DNA of 23,845 nt from Candidatus Moraniibacteriota bacterium (GTDB lineage Bacteria; Patescibacteriota; Minisyncoccia; Moranbacterales; UBA2206), in the NCBI GenBank assembly GCA_003543115.1, contig DPJH01000044.1, positions 1-23,845 of the forward strand, given 5' to 3'. This document shows, in pieces, positions 6,421 to 13,584 of the stretch. The first letter of the stretch is position 1. Each line of letters opens with the position of its first letter. The translations under genes were made by a program, and so were the position numbers. The notes beneath the pieces were generated by a model. It worked only from the letters and a program-made list of their open reading frames with translations, had not been told where the DNA came from and did no database searches.

Positions 6421-6523
6421 AGTTTTTATATTAAAAAAATAATTTGGTTCCATTTTTTGACGACCGCATTTTTTTGGATTCATGAGTTTTTAGTTAAACT
6501 TACGCACAACTCAATTGTAACAT

Positions 6524-6562
6524 AAAAAAATGGCGAGAATCGCAAAATCCGATTTTCGCCAT
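6524..6562 (-). terminator. intrinsic terminator of the 6590-6895 gene
   Basis: 12-position stem with one mismatch (6530-6541 with 6551-6562, ATGGCGA / TCGCCAT outer arms) followed on the minus strand by seven T. It lies 28 nt after the TGA stop. Confidence 0.9.
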
Positions 6563-6589
6563 ATCTGGAAAATATCCAGCAAACCAAGA

Positions 6590-6895
6590 TCAAGCGCTTG
6601 CAGATATTTCCCACCTCAAAGCGTACGTCCAATCAGGAACAACTTTTTCAGTGACGAATGGTATGCCTTCATGAAGCAAACCTTCGACAGCTGAATGAAG
6701 GACCTCCGTGTTTGAATTGCAATCATCATAATCAGAAAATGTTGCGATTGGTTCCGCGTTCCCGTCGTAATACGAGGCGACCAAAACTCTTCCGTCTTCC
6801 AGTCAGTACCTTGCAACGACAGGTCCGATCACGCTACGCGCGCAGCCCTCTCCGATGAGTCCCATAAGGTGGTTGATATCCTTGATTTGTCTCAC
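6590..6895 (-). pseudogene. small unknown protein interrupted by an in-frame TGA (codon 31)
   Basis: A complete expression unit: consensus promoter (6953-6981), SD AGGAGG (6903-6908) seven nt before a GTG at 6895, 101 sense codons, and a strong terminator. The frame reads RQIKDINHLMGLIGEGCARS, then IGPVVARY, then TGA at 6803-6805, then LEDGRVLVASYYDGN, DDCNSNTEVLHSAVEGLL and PDWTYALRWEISASA to a second TGA just before the terminator. The flanking residues read as one continuous domain, so a single base change (from GGA or TGG) is the simplest reading. Without readthrough only 30 residues are made from the SD; an internal ATG would give a 64-residue fragment but has no ribosome site. Family not recognised. 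It could be a true pseudogene, a sequencing error or recoding. Confidence 0.6.
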
Positions 6896-6952
6896 GGCTT
6901 TTCCTCCTTTTTTAAGTTGAAAAAGAAACAACTGCCCCTCAATGGAAATTTC

Positions 6953-6981
6953 AGACTATGATATTCCAATAATTTTGTCAA
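6953..6981 (-). promoter_or_regulatory. consensus promoter of the interrupted gene at 6590-6895
   Basis: Minus strand TTGACA (6976-6981), 17-nt spacer, TAGTCT (6953-6958). Confidence 0.8.
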
Positions 6982-7035
6982 ATTTGCTGCACAATTTTTG
7001 AAACTATTGACATATAATCTACCTCACACAATTAT

Positions 7036-7638
7036 CTAGATAATCGTATTTTCCTCTAAAAAATTCTTAATACGCAAAAACATTTTTTCATGCCCCGCTG
7101 AATTTGGATGTAACCCATCTTCCAGATCCTCATCTTTTAATAAATTCATCATTTCAATAAACTTCAAATTATTCTTCTTGCAAACTTCTTTTATTTTATT
7201 GTCATAAATTTTCATATCAGCATTTCGATAATGAAAATCAGGAACCCAAGGAGTTGGCGCAACCATAGCTTCATTCGCCTTGGTCAGGCCAATAAATATA
7301 ATTTCATCTGTATATTTTTTACCCTTCTCTATAATTTTTTCCAGGTTCGCCTCAAAATCATGCGAAGAAACATAATTGCCATCTTTCGATTTTAAATAAC
7401 TGGCATCATTGGTGCCGATTGCGATGATGATTGCATCAGGACCGCGCATCTCATTTTCAAGTGAAAATCTTTTCAATAAATCGTCTGAATTATCTCAGGA
7501 CACTCCCAAATTATAGAAATCATAATAGCCCTTATCTTTATTCATAAAATGATTTTTCAACCGATCCGCCCAGCCGCCTTTTTCGTCAAAAGCGCCCCAG
7601 GTAATGCTGTCTCCAAAAATATTGATTGTTTTTTCCAT
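7036..7638 (-). pseudogene. SGNH/GDSL hydrolase interrupted by an in-frame TGA (codon 48)
   Basis: A 200-codon frame from the ATG at 7638 encodes a GDSL-type esterase/lipase of the SGNH superfamily. Block I is INIFGDSITWG (nucleophile Ser11), block II NLGVS-x-DNSDDLLKR, block III IAIGTNDA (Asn77), and block V LEDGLHPNSAGH (Asp174, His177). All catalytic blocks survive. The only defect is TGA at 7495-7497, exactly at the glycine that normally follows NLGVS in these enzymes, so GGA to TGA is the likely change. The downstream part alone (about 146 residues) lacks the Ser and the oxyanion Gly and would be inactive. It starts 20 nt after the Nudix gene and was probably co-transcribed with it. Substrate unknown; relatives deacylate lipids or sugars. 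Confidence 0.85.
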
Positions 7639-7658
7639 AAGATTTTTTTTATTAATGC

Positions 7659-8228
7659 CTATCGTATATTTACTTTTCCTATCTTTTTCATTGCCAAAAA
7701 GAAAGCTGCCACGGAATCGCTCACCCTAATCTCCCCTCTTTCCACCATCTTCATAACCTCCTCTTTTGATTTAACCAAGACCTCTATATCCTCAGAGATA
7801 TCCAGATTCATATCTTTATCATTTATTACATTCCTGGCCAAATATATAAAAGTCTTCCCATTTGATTTTGTAGGTGAGGCGTCGAATTCACCCAAAAGTT
7901 CCAATTCCTTTGCCGAATATCCAGTTTCTTCTTCAAGTTCACGAAGAACCGTATGTTCAGGATTTTCATCCTTATCTATAAAACCTGCAGGAAACTCCAC
8001 CAGTACCTCGTCCGCACCATATTTATATTGCCTCACCAAAATCATCTTCCCATCAGCAGTGACCGGAACAATCATTGCCACGTCTCCCGAGAGCCAGAGA
8101 AAATAATCATCCATGATTTTTCCGTTTGGCAACTCCACCACATCCTTTCGCACCCGAAACCACTTCTCATCCAGCGCCATTGCGGAAGAGATTCTTTTCC
8201 ATCTTTTACTACTTGGTTGCTTTTCCAT
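7659..8228 (-). CDS. Nudix hydrolase, ADP-ribose pyrophosphatase type
   Basis: 189 residues. The Nudix box is intact: Gly82, then E88, then RELEEETGY (Arg96 to Tyr104), binding the Mg ions that cleave a nucleoside-diphosphate-linked substrate. The layout matches the ADP-ribose pyrophosphatase subfamily: an N-terminal strand domain (WFRVRKDVVELPNGK, VAMIVPVTADGKMILVRQY), EFPAGFID before the box, and LGEFDASPTKSNGKTFIYLA after it. The likely reaction is ADP-ribose to AMP plus ribose-5-phosphate, in the cytosol; the exact substrate cannot be read from sequence. There is no SD before the ATG at 8228; a TATTATAAT -10 box lies about 30 nt upstream with no clear -35. The broken SGNH gene follows 20 nt downstream. 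Confidence 0.9.
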   Translation of the reverse strand: MEKQPSSKRWKRISSAMALDEKWFRVRKDVVELPNGKIMDDYFLWLSGDVAMIVPVTADGKMILVRQYKYGADEVLVEFPAGFIDKDENPEHTVLRELEEETGYSAKELELLGEFDASPTKSNGKTFIYLARNVINDKDMNLDISEDIEVLVKSKEEVMKMVERGEIRVSDSVAAFFLAMKKIGKVNIR

Positions 8229-8311
8229 AAATTTTTTAAAAAGTTTTTCAATTATAATACCCGCTCAGCATGTCTCTATTCTATCACAAAAGAGCGTGCT
8301 ACTTGCAACTA

Positions 8312-8340
8312 TTGACTTTATTGTCGTTTTGGAGTATAAT
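8312..8340 (+). promoter_or_regulatory. consensus promoter of the 8402-8821 gene
   Basis: TTGACT (8312-8317), 17-nt spacer, TATAAT (8335-8340). Predicted start near 8347 and a leader of about 55 nt. Confidence 0.9.
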
Positions 8341-8401
8341 GGTTGGTTACTGATGAAGACAAATTCTGCATGACAAACCACCACATCGAAGGAGAAAGGA
8401 T

Positions 8402-8821
8402 ATGCCGAAAAAACAGAAAATGGGAGTAGCAGCTCTTTTTATCGCTTGGGAGCATCATATCAAGATGGCGTCATTCGAGGAAACATGGCAAAGTGGCACC
8501 TACCGCGACCCGCAAGACCGAGGCATCGGATATCTGCTGTGGCTCATGGAAGATGTGATGCCGTCTGAAATAAGGTTCTGGCCTCTGGAATGGATAGTGG
8601 AAAAATTTACCTGTCTTTCCGCAGCAATAACCAGTGGCTATCTTTCCCGCCAATTACTTGCCGGAGAACACGGCCTATTGGTCAGTCGGTACATTATGGA
8701 AATGACCAGGATCATCTCGGAAAACGGCATTGAGGTCAAAGGCGGCGTCTGCAATTTGAGCGGTCAAGGATGGGAAACTTTCGATTCGATCCGAGAAGCC
8801 AGACAAGAATTGATCAACTAG
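8402..8821 (+). CDS. unknown 139-residue soluble protein, monocistronic
   Basis: No family recognised. It is predicted soluble and largely helical, rich in Trp and aromatic residues (FIAWEHHIKMASFEETW, YLLWLMEDVMPSEIRFWPLE, WIVEKFTCLSAAITSGYLSR), with a C-terminal helix (FDSIREARQELIN). There is no signal peptide or TM segment. AAGGAG lies seven nt before the ATG at 8402. With a consensus promoter upstream and a hairpin terminator 48 nt after the stop, this is a self-contained unit, convergent with the RibD-like gene. By eye its codons are more GC-rich than most neighbours, as in the other small stand-alone units here. Confidence 0.8.
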   Translation: MPKKQKMGVAALFIAWEHHIKMASFEETWQSGTYRDPQDRGIGYLLWLMEDVMPSEIRFWPLEWIVEKFTCLSAAITSGYLSRQLLAGEHGLLVSRYIMEMTRIISENGIEVKGGVCNLSGQGWETFDSIREARQELIN

Positions 8822-8868
8822 CCTAGCATTCCAAATAATGCTCGACGCCTGGATCAAAAAATCAACAG

Positions 8869-8897
8869 CGACTTCTCAGCGAGGAGTCGTTTTTTTT
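8869..8897 (+). terminator. intrinsic terminator of the 8402-8821 gene
   Basis: 9-bp stem CGACTTCTC (8869-8877) / GAGGAGTCG (8881-8889), one G-U, followed by eight T. Confidence 0.92.
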
Positions 8898-8923
8898 GTT
8901 TTCAAATGTTTGATCCTATAAAT

Positions 8924-9610
8924 CTAAATTATTTTAGCTTTTATTATGATGTGATTGGGAAATGTTTCCACTCTCAGAAATTCAATTTTCTTGGCATGAG
9001 GAATATCAAAGCCTTTTCCACCCACAAGAGTGGCAGTTTCGCGTCCGCCCAAAATCAGATTGCCGATTTTGAGATTGATTTCATCCACCAAGTTTTTTTC
9101 CAAAAAAGAATAGATAATTTCTCCCCCGCCTTCCAGCATCAATGTTTCAACACCTTTTCCATGCAAAATTTCTAAAGCTTTTTCCAAATTCACTTTCTTT
9201 CCTCTCCCGACATGCACGAATGCTTTCTTTTCCAGTTCTTTAATTTTTTCTTTTTCCGTCCTGGCGGTAGTGAAAACAAAAATTTTCCCTTCTCCTTTAT
9301 TGAAAAAGTTTCCTCCTAGCTTCACATCATTTGCGTCACTTATAAAAACCACTTTATGCGGCTCGGGGCCTTTTCCCTGGTCCGTTCTTTCCTTTCTTCT
9401 CTTCTCGCTTTTCACAGTCAGTCCCGAAGCATCAAATCTCAGAGTATTCCCGCCGATCGCCACTGCATCCGCTCTCACCCGAGCATCATAAAGCATCTCC
9501 CGATCATCATCAGATGATATTGGAGAATTTTCTTTTTTATAATTGCTAATCTTCCCATCCAGCGACATGCCGGTACAAAGAAAGACGAATGGTCGTTTTT
9601 TATTACTCAT
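8924..9610 (-). CDS. RibD C-terminal-type reductase (5-amino-6-(5-phosphoribosylamino)uracil reductase-like)
   Basis: 228 residues covering one RibD-C domain, a dihydrofolate-reductase-like NAD(P)H fold. In riboflavin synthesis it reduces the ribosylamino group of the pyrimidine intermediate. Matching motifs: RPFVFLCTGMSLDGKIS at the N-terminus, AVAIGGNTLRFD, VETLMLEGGGEIIYSFLEK, LVDEINLKIGNLILGG and GKGFDIPHAKKIEFL. The deaminase half of bifunctional RibD is absent, as in archaeal/fungal stand-alone reductases. No other riboflavin gene is seen, so the real substrate in this organism is uncertain and a pterin/folate reductase role is possible. The ATG at 9610 lacks an SD. The gene is convergent with the unit at 8402-8821. 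Confidence 0.88.
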   Translation of the reverse strand: MSNKKRPFVFLCTGMSLDGKISNYKKENSPISSDDDREMLYDARVRADAVAIGGNTLRFDASGLTVKSEKRRKERTDQGKGPEPHKVVFISDANDVKLGGNFFNKGEGKIFVFTTARTEKEKIKELEKKAFVHVGRGKKVNLEKALEILHGKGVETLMLEGGGEIIYSFLEKNLVDEINLKIGNLILGGRETATLVGGKGFDIPHAKKIEFLRVETFPNHIIIKAKII

Positions 9611-9625
9611 ATTATTACTAACAAA

Positions 9626-9905
9626 TTATTTCTTGTAGTCCTGCCTTTTATTATACAATCGCTCTGTAAACCCACCGTTATGCAAAAAATCTTGACTGAG
9701 TTTTTTAAGTTGCTGATCAAGCAAATAATTGGCTTGATGAATCAAACAAATCAAAGTATTAGCAGCATTTTCAGAATTTTCAAGATATGTCTTTAGGACC
9801 TATCGCCAGCATAGGCTAAATTGCGAACAGTTTTCGCCTCTTGCGATTCCTTCGTCCACCTTTTCAAGTCATTTTGGCGCAAAAAATCCTCATTTTTACC
9901 ACAAA
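9626..9905 (-). pseudogene. remnant of a 'four helix bundle suffix' protein, frameshifted and N-terminally truncated
   Basis: This 350-bp stretch has no intact frame but carries recognisable pieces of the four-helix-bundle (S23/avd-like) family with its suffix domain, common in CPR genomes. One frame gives EDFLRQNDLKRWTKESQEAK, then TVRNLAYAGDRS, and stops at TAA 9793-9795. Another frame then gives KTYLENSENAANTLICLI, HQANYLLDQQLKKLSQDF and HNGGFTERLYNKR, ending at TAA 9626-9628. A small deletion near 9793-9800 explains the switch. The N-terminal half of the gene is missing. Two imperfect copies of a 21-nt A/T motif near 9880 and 9930 lie where that half should be. No function is expected. 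Confidence 0.8.
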
Positions 9906-9962
9906 AAATTTCAATCCAGCATTTTCTTGATGAAAAATCGTCATTTTTATTAGAAAAATAAT

Positions 9963-10649
9963 TTAATACATATTTGCGATTTTCTTTAACTTAATTCCCA
10001 CACTTGTTGTAGTAATTGCATTAATTTTCTCTGAATATTTTTTTATTTCATTAATAGTTTTTTGAGGAGAATATAAATATGAATCATTTGCAAAAGCATC
10101 AAGAATTTTTTGTTTTGCTAAATCAAGATCAATACTTTCTTCTGTTGTTTGTGAGTGTATCACAAGATCTGCTAATTTTTGTTGTATTATTCTAGCTCTT
10201 TCCTCTGTTGTTACCCAGAAAAAATCATTATTTCTTTTTGCAAAATCTTCAATTAATTCGCAGTAATCATAAAACAAGCTTATTGATCTAAGCTCATCTT
10301 GGTCAAAGTCACTTACAAACAAATTAGAATAAATTTTCCAACTTTTAGTTGGAAAAACAGAAGGTAAATCATGCAATAGTCCATCTTGAACTTCTTCTTT
10401 AATCTGGCTAATTCGCTCTTCAGCTGTTCTTATTTCTAAAAGTAAAACCCTTGCAGCTTGAATTTTTGTATCTTTTTTTTGGATTAAATATAAATAAATA
10501 GCTATTCCACCAACAAGGAGCGTAGAAAATGAAGAGAATGCCACCGAATTAATAAGCGAAAAATTAAATTTAAAAAGATACCATATAAAAGCAAATAAAA
10601 ATCCAATTGTCAAAATATTCCAACTCCACTTATTTTTAATATTTTCCAT
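9963..10649 (-). CDS. two-TM membrane protein of unknown function, AT-rich
   Basis: 228 residues, family not recognised. Two hydrophobic segments near the N-terminus (about residues 12-29 and 34-54, ending IAIYLYLIQ) anchor a soluble, helical C-terminal part rich in Glu/Lys/Gln (LLLEIRTAEERISQIKEEVQ, ERARIIQQKLADLVI). This layout occurs in accessory proteins, including some defence-associated ones, but no motif supports a specific role. Its codons are visibly more A/T-biased than dnaK upstream, and it sits next to a decayed gene, so acquisition by transfer is plausible. No SD precedes the ATG at 10649, and the dnaK terminator lies directly upstream. The start is therefore uncertain and expression may be low. 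Confidence 0.6.
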   Translation of the reverse strand: MENIKNKWSWNILTIGFLFAFIWYLFKFNFSLINSVAFSSFSTLLVGGIAIYLYLIQKKDTKIQAARVLLLEIRTAEERISQIKEEVQDGLLHDLPSVFPTKSWKIYSNLFVSDFDQDELRSISLFYDYCELIEDFAKRNNDFFWVTTEERARIIQQKLADLVIHSQTTEESIDLDLAKQKILDAFANDSYLYSPQKTINEIKKYSEKINAITTTSVGIKLKKIANMY

Positions 10650-10659
10650 AATTATTACA

Positions 10660-10686
10660 ACAGCGAGGAGAAAATCCCCTCGCTGT
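10660..10686 (-). terminator. terminator-like hairpin after dnaK
   Basis: 9-bp stem ACAGCGAGG (10660-10668) / CCTCGCTGT (10678-10686). On the minus strand it is followed only by TTGTAATAATT, a weak U-tract, so some readthrough into the next gene is possible. Confidence 0.6.
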
Positions 10687-10696
10687 TTATTAAAAG

Positions 10697-12628
10697 TTAT
10701 TCTTTTTTATCTTCCGGCTTCTCTGTCTCAGCATCCTTCGGGCCGTCTGAAGCCGAGCCTTGCCCTTCTTCCTTTGGAGCTTCGCCTCCTGGTTGTCCTT
10801 GAGCTCCTGGAGCTGGCTGTTCCGGTTGGGCTGCTTTGTAGAGCTCTTCGCCGATCTTTTGCGCTTCGGCGGAAAGTTCCTGGGTGGCTTTCTTGATCGC
10901 TTCGTAGTCTTCCCCGTCCTTCACTTTCTTGAGAGCTTCGATTTTTTCCTCGACCGGTTTTTTCTTGTCGGCGGAAACTTTGTCGCCCACATCTCGAAGG
11001 GCTTTTTCAGTGGTGAAAACCAAAGTGTCGGCCATGTTCTTAGTCTCTACATTCTCTTTCTTTTTCTTGTCTTCATCAGCATGCGCTTCCGCGTCTTTTT
11101 TCATTTTTTCGATTTCTTCCTTGGAAAGACCTGTTGAAGCTTCGATGCGGATAGATTGCTCCTTATTAGTCGCCTTGTCTTTCGCTTTGACGCTCAAGAT
11201 TCCGTTAGCATCGATGTCGAAAGTCACTTCGATCTGCGGGATGCCTCGAGGTGATGGTGGAATGCCGTCTAAAATGAATCTTCCAAGAGTCTTGTTGTCA
11301 GAAGCCATTTCACGCTCTCCTTGCAAGACATGGATTTCAACTGATGGCTGATTGTCAGCGGCAGTAGAAAAAGTTTGGGATTTCGCAGCCGGGATAGTGG
11401 TGTTTCTGTCAATGAGCGGAGTCCTGATTCCTCCCATAGTCTCAATTCCCAAAGTGAGCGGTGTGACGTCCAATAAAAGCACATCCTTCACATCTCCTTG
11501 AAGCACTCCTCCTTGGATAGCTGCTCCCATCGCCACCACTTCGTCCGGGTTCACTGAAATGTTCGGTTTTTTGCCGAAGAATTTTTCAACAGTTTGAAGA
11601 ACCAATGGCATTCTGGTCATTCCTCCGACAAGCACCACTTCATTGATGTCTGACACTGACAGCTTGGCATCAGCCAAGGCTTTCTTGGTCGGTTCTAAAG
11701 TTTTTTGCACCAAGTCGCCCACCAATTCTTCCAATTTGGCCCTAGTGATTTTCATCACCAAATGTTTCGGTCCGGTTGCGTCAGCCGTGATGAAAGGCTG
11801 GTTGATTTCTGTTTCCATGGAAGTAGAAAGTTCAATCTTAGCTTTCTCGGCTGATTCTTTGATTCTTTGTAATGCCAATGGATCTTTGCTCAAATCCACT
11901 CCTTCTTGTTTTTTGAACTCATCAATGACCCAATGAATGAGAACCTGGTCAAAGTCATCTCCTCCAAGGTGAGTGTCACCATTGGTGGATTTAACTTCCA
12001 CAGTGTCTTCAGAAACTTCTAGGATAGAGATGTCAAAAGTTCCTCCTCCAAGGTCATAAACTGCGATTTTTTCATCCTTCTTTTTGTTGAATCCATAGGC
12101 TAAAGCGGCAGCTGTCGGTTCGTTGATGATGCGAAGAACTTTCAGTCCCGCGATTTCTCCCGCTTCCTTAGTAGCTTTTCTTTGGGAGTCGTCAAAATAC
12201 GCCGGCACAGTGATGACCGCTTCATCGATCTTTTGTCCCAATTTTTCTTCGGCGTCCGCTTTCAATTTTCCCAAAACCATAGCGGAAATTTCTTGCGGAG
12301 TATATTCCTTGCCGCCCATCAAAATCTTCACGCCCTCTCCGGATTTCACGATTTTGTATGGCATAGTTTTCATATCCCGCTCCACCTCCGGATCATTATA
12401 ATGAAGCCCGATAAGACGCTTGATAGAAAACAAAGTGTTTTCCGGATTAGTCACTGCTTGTCTTTTTGCCAAAAGTCCGACCAATCTTTCATTGGTTTTT
12501 GACATGGCTACCATTGAAGGAGTGGTTCTTGCTCCTTCCTTGTTCTCAATGATGACCGGACTGCCGCCTTCCACGATCGCCATGGCAGAATTGGTAGTTC
12601 CCAGATCGATTCCTAAAACTTTTCCCAT
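10697..12628 (-). CDS. dnaK: DnaK, Hsp70 chaperone
   Basis: 643 residues, full length. ATP-driven chaperone that binds unfolded peptides; it works with DnaJ and with GrpE as nucleotide exchange factor, in the cytosol. The nucleotide-binding domain has GIDLGTTNS (from residue 6), INEPTAAALAYGF, VYDLGGGTFDISIL and VGGMTRMPLV. The linker region DVLLLDVTPLTLGIETMGG leads into the substrate-binding domain (IPAAKSQTFSTAADNQPSVE, QGEREMASDNKTLGRF). The lid is helical, and the tail is low-complexity Pro/Gly/Glu ending EKPEDKKE. AAGGA precedes the ATG at 12628. No CIRCE is seen upstream, unlike the hrcA operon 3 kb away. dnaJ is not in the window. Confidence 0.99.
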   Translation of the reverse strand: MGKVLGIDLGTTNSAMAIVEGGSPVIIENKEGARTTPSMVAMSKTNERLVGLLAKRQAVTNPENTLFSIKRLIGLHYNDPEVERDMKTMPYKIVKSGEGVKILMGGKEYTPQEISAMVLGKLKADAEEKLGQKIDEAVITVPAYFDDSQRKATKEAGEIAGLKVLRIINEPTAAALAYGFNKKKDEKIAVYDLGGGTFDISILEVSEDTVEVKSTNGDTHLGGDDFDQVLIHWVIDEFKKQEGVDLSKDPLALQRIKESAEKAKIELSTSMETEINQPFITADATGPKHLVMKITRAKLEELVGDLVQKTLEPTKKALADAKLSVSDINEVVLVGGMTRMPLVLQTVEKFFGKKPNISVNPDEVVAMGAAIQGGVLQGDVKDVLLLDVTPLTLGIETMGGIRTPLIDRNTTIPAAKSQTFSTAADNQPSVEIHVLQGEREMASDNKTLGRFILDGIPPSPRGIPQIEVTFDIDANGILSVKAKDKATNKEQSIRIEASTGLSKEEIEKMKKDAEAHADEDKKKKENVETKNMADTLVFTTEKALRDVGDKVSADKKKPVEEKIEALKKVKDGEDYEAIKKATQELSAEAQKIGEELYKAAQPEQPAPGAQGQPGGEAPKEEGQGSASDGPKDAETEKPEDKKE

Positions 12629-12751
12629 ATTTTTTATTCCTTCTAAACTGCGCTACTTGCGTCATTTAGACAGGGATTAGATTAATTTTAAACTGATTAA
12701 ATATTTTTTATTTCAATTTCCAAACGTCTTTAGAAACTGAAAACAAAATAC

Positions 12752-12780
12752 TTGACAAAATTGATATTTTCTGCTATTTT
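12752..12780 (+). promoter_or_regulatory. promoter of the 12832-13461 operon
   Basis: TTGACA (12752-12757), 17-nt spacer, TATTTT (12775-12780). It is divergent from dnaK. Confidence 0.75.
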
Positions 12781-12831
12781 TATATGTTATTTCTTTACCA
12801 ATATATATTCTGCCTAATCATAGGAGATCAT

Positions 12832-13092
12832 ATGCCAGGAAAAAAACGAACAAAGAGAATAAGAGACAAAGATGCAGTTGTCATTATTAGAACTCTGCTG
12901 GGAGCCATAGAGGCTATGAGAGGAGCTAAAAATCCGATAGATAAAACTTCTCTTGATGAATTTATCCATTATGCTCATAACAGAGCATTACAAAAATGTT
13001 TAGTTGAAGAACCGATGGTTCAAAGAACTATCACGGCTCCCATAGCTCTGGTCGACGACTTGGCTAAATTTCTTCAAACCTTAACTGATTGA
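12832..13092 (+). CDS. small unknown basic protein
   Basis: 86 residues, family not recognised. The N-terminus is strongly basic (MPGKKRTKRIRDKD) and the rest is predicted helical (AVVIIRTLLGAIEAMRG, LDEFIHYAHNRALQKCL, APIALVDDLAKFLQTL), possibly nucleic-acid or protein binding. The frame opens at 12784, but the ATG at 12832 is chosen because AGGAG lies five nt upstream and the longer form would start inside the promoter region. TGA at 13090-13092 is followed at once by TAG in frame. The next gene begins 79 nt later, and a single terminator lies after it, so the two form an operon between the heat-shock genes. Confidence 0.75.
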   Translation: MPGKKRTKRIRDKDAVVIIRTLLGAIEAMRGAKNPIDKTSLDEFIHYAHNRALQKCLVEEPMVQRTITAPIALVDDLAKFLQTLTD

Positions 13093-13170
13093 TAGACAAG
13101 CTGAATTTTTCATGTTAATTTTTAAGTAGCATATGTTCTTACCCACCCCCCAATCGTACAGGAGGCAGCT

Positions 13171-13461
13171 ATGGAAAGAAAAAGAATTCCAACCGCAGAT
13201 TACATCAAACTTATTGCCAAAAAGCTTCATCAGCCGTTCGAGAAAGTCGCCTTGGCGGTCAGCTATTACGGAAGGGATTTCCAAAAAATTAAATCTCTCC
13301 TGTATCGATATGCTGAAACCGAGATCATTACGTTTATAGCACGGGTTCTTCGCATAACCAAGGAACAAGCGTGCTTGGCATTCTCATGCTGCGGATATGA
13401 TCTCAAGGAAATCATATCCTTCACCTCAAATTACGAGTACGGCATCTGCGTCAACTGCTAG
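13171..13461 (+). CDS. small protein made of two tandem UBA-like helical repeats (unknown role)
   Basis: 96 residues. It contains an internal duplication of about 36 residues: LIAKKLHQPFEKVALAVSYY followed by GRDFQKIKSLL, and FIARVLRITKEQACLAFSCC followed by GYDLKEIISFT. Each unit has a hydrophobic helix, a short helix with an ALA/CLA core, a G-x-D turn and a last helix, resembling the UBA-like three-helix units of EF-Ts and NAC-type proteins. That resemblance is a pattern judgement, not a match I can confirm. Three Cys sit in SCC and the tail YGICVNC. SD AGGAGG lies five nt before the ATG. It is the second gene of its operon and ends 21 nt before a strong terminator. Confidence 0.75.
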   Translation: MERKRIPTADYIKLIAKKLHQPFEKVALAVSYYGRDFQKIKSLLYRYAETEIITFIARVLRITKEQACLAFSCCGYDLKEIISFTSNYEYGICVNC

Positions 13462-13482
13462 ATTGCCACGCCAGCCCATGAT

Positions 13483-13520
13483 CCCAATCGAGAAAAACAT
13501 CTCTCGGTTGGGCTCTTTTT
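13483..13520 (+). terminator. intrinsic terminator of the 12832-13461 operon
   Basis: 11-bp stem CCCAATCGAGA (13483-13493) / TCTCGGTTGGG (13502-13512), one G-U, followed by CTCTTTTTAT. Confidence 0.9.
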
Positions 13521-13550
13521 ATTTCAACGAACTTTCCTATACTCTATTTG

Positions 13551-13572
13551 TTGCCCGAAAGGCTTCAGGCAA
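13551..13572 (-). terminator. possible weak terminator of the heat-shock operon
   Basis: 9-bp stem, one G-U: TTGCCCGAA (13551-13559) / TTCAGGCAA (13564-13572), 12 nt after the hsp20 stop. No T-run follows on the minus strand. Confidence 0.4.
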
Positions 13573-13584
13573 CATAAGAATACA

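Noticed and set aside
6760..6805. Selenocysteine insertion at the TGA of the 6590-6895 gene
   Set aside because: No convincing SECIS-type hairpin follows the TGA and the protein does not resemble a selenoprotein family.
6590..7638. Alternative genetic code 25 (UGA = Gly) for the whole genome
   Set aside because: At least ten genes here stop at TGA, some just before a terminator (5549, 6590) or overlapping the next start (16996), and conserved genes such as dnaK, cysS, mscL and copB contain no internal TGA.
10760..12502. Several plus-strand open frames opposite dnaK
   Set aside because: They are antisense shadows of a highly conserved coding gene, with no SD or family features.
12784..12831. 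Longer N-terminus for the 12832-13092 protein
   Set aside because: The start at 12784 falls at the predicted transcript start and has no SD, while AGGAG sits five nt before 12832.
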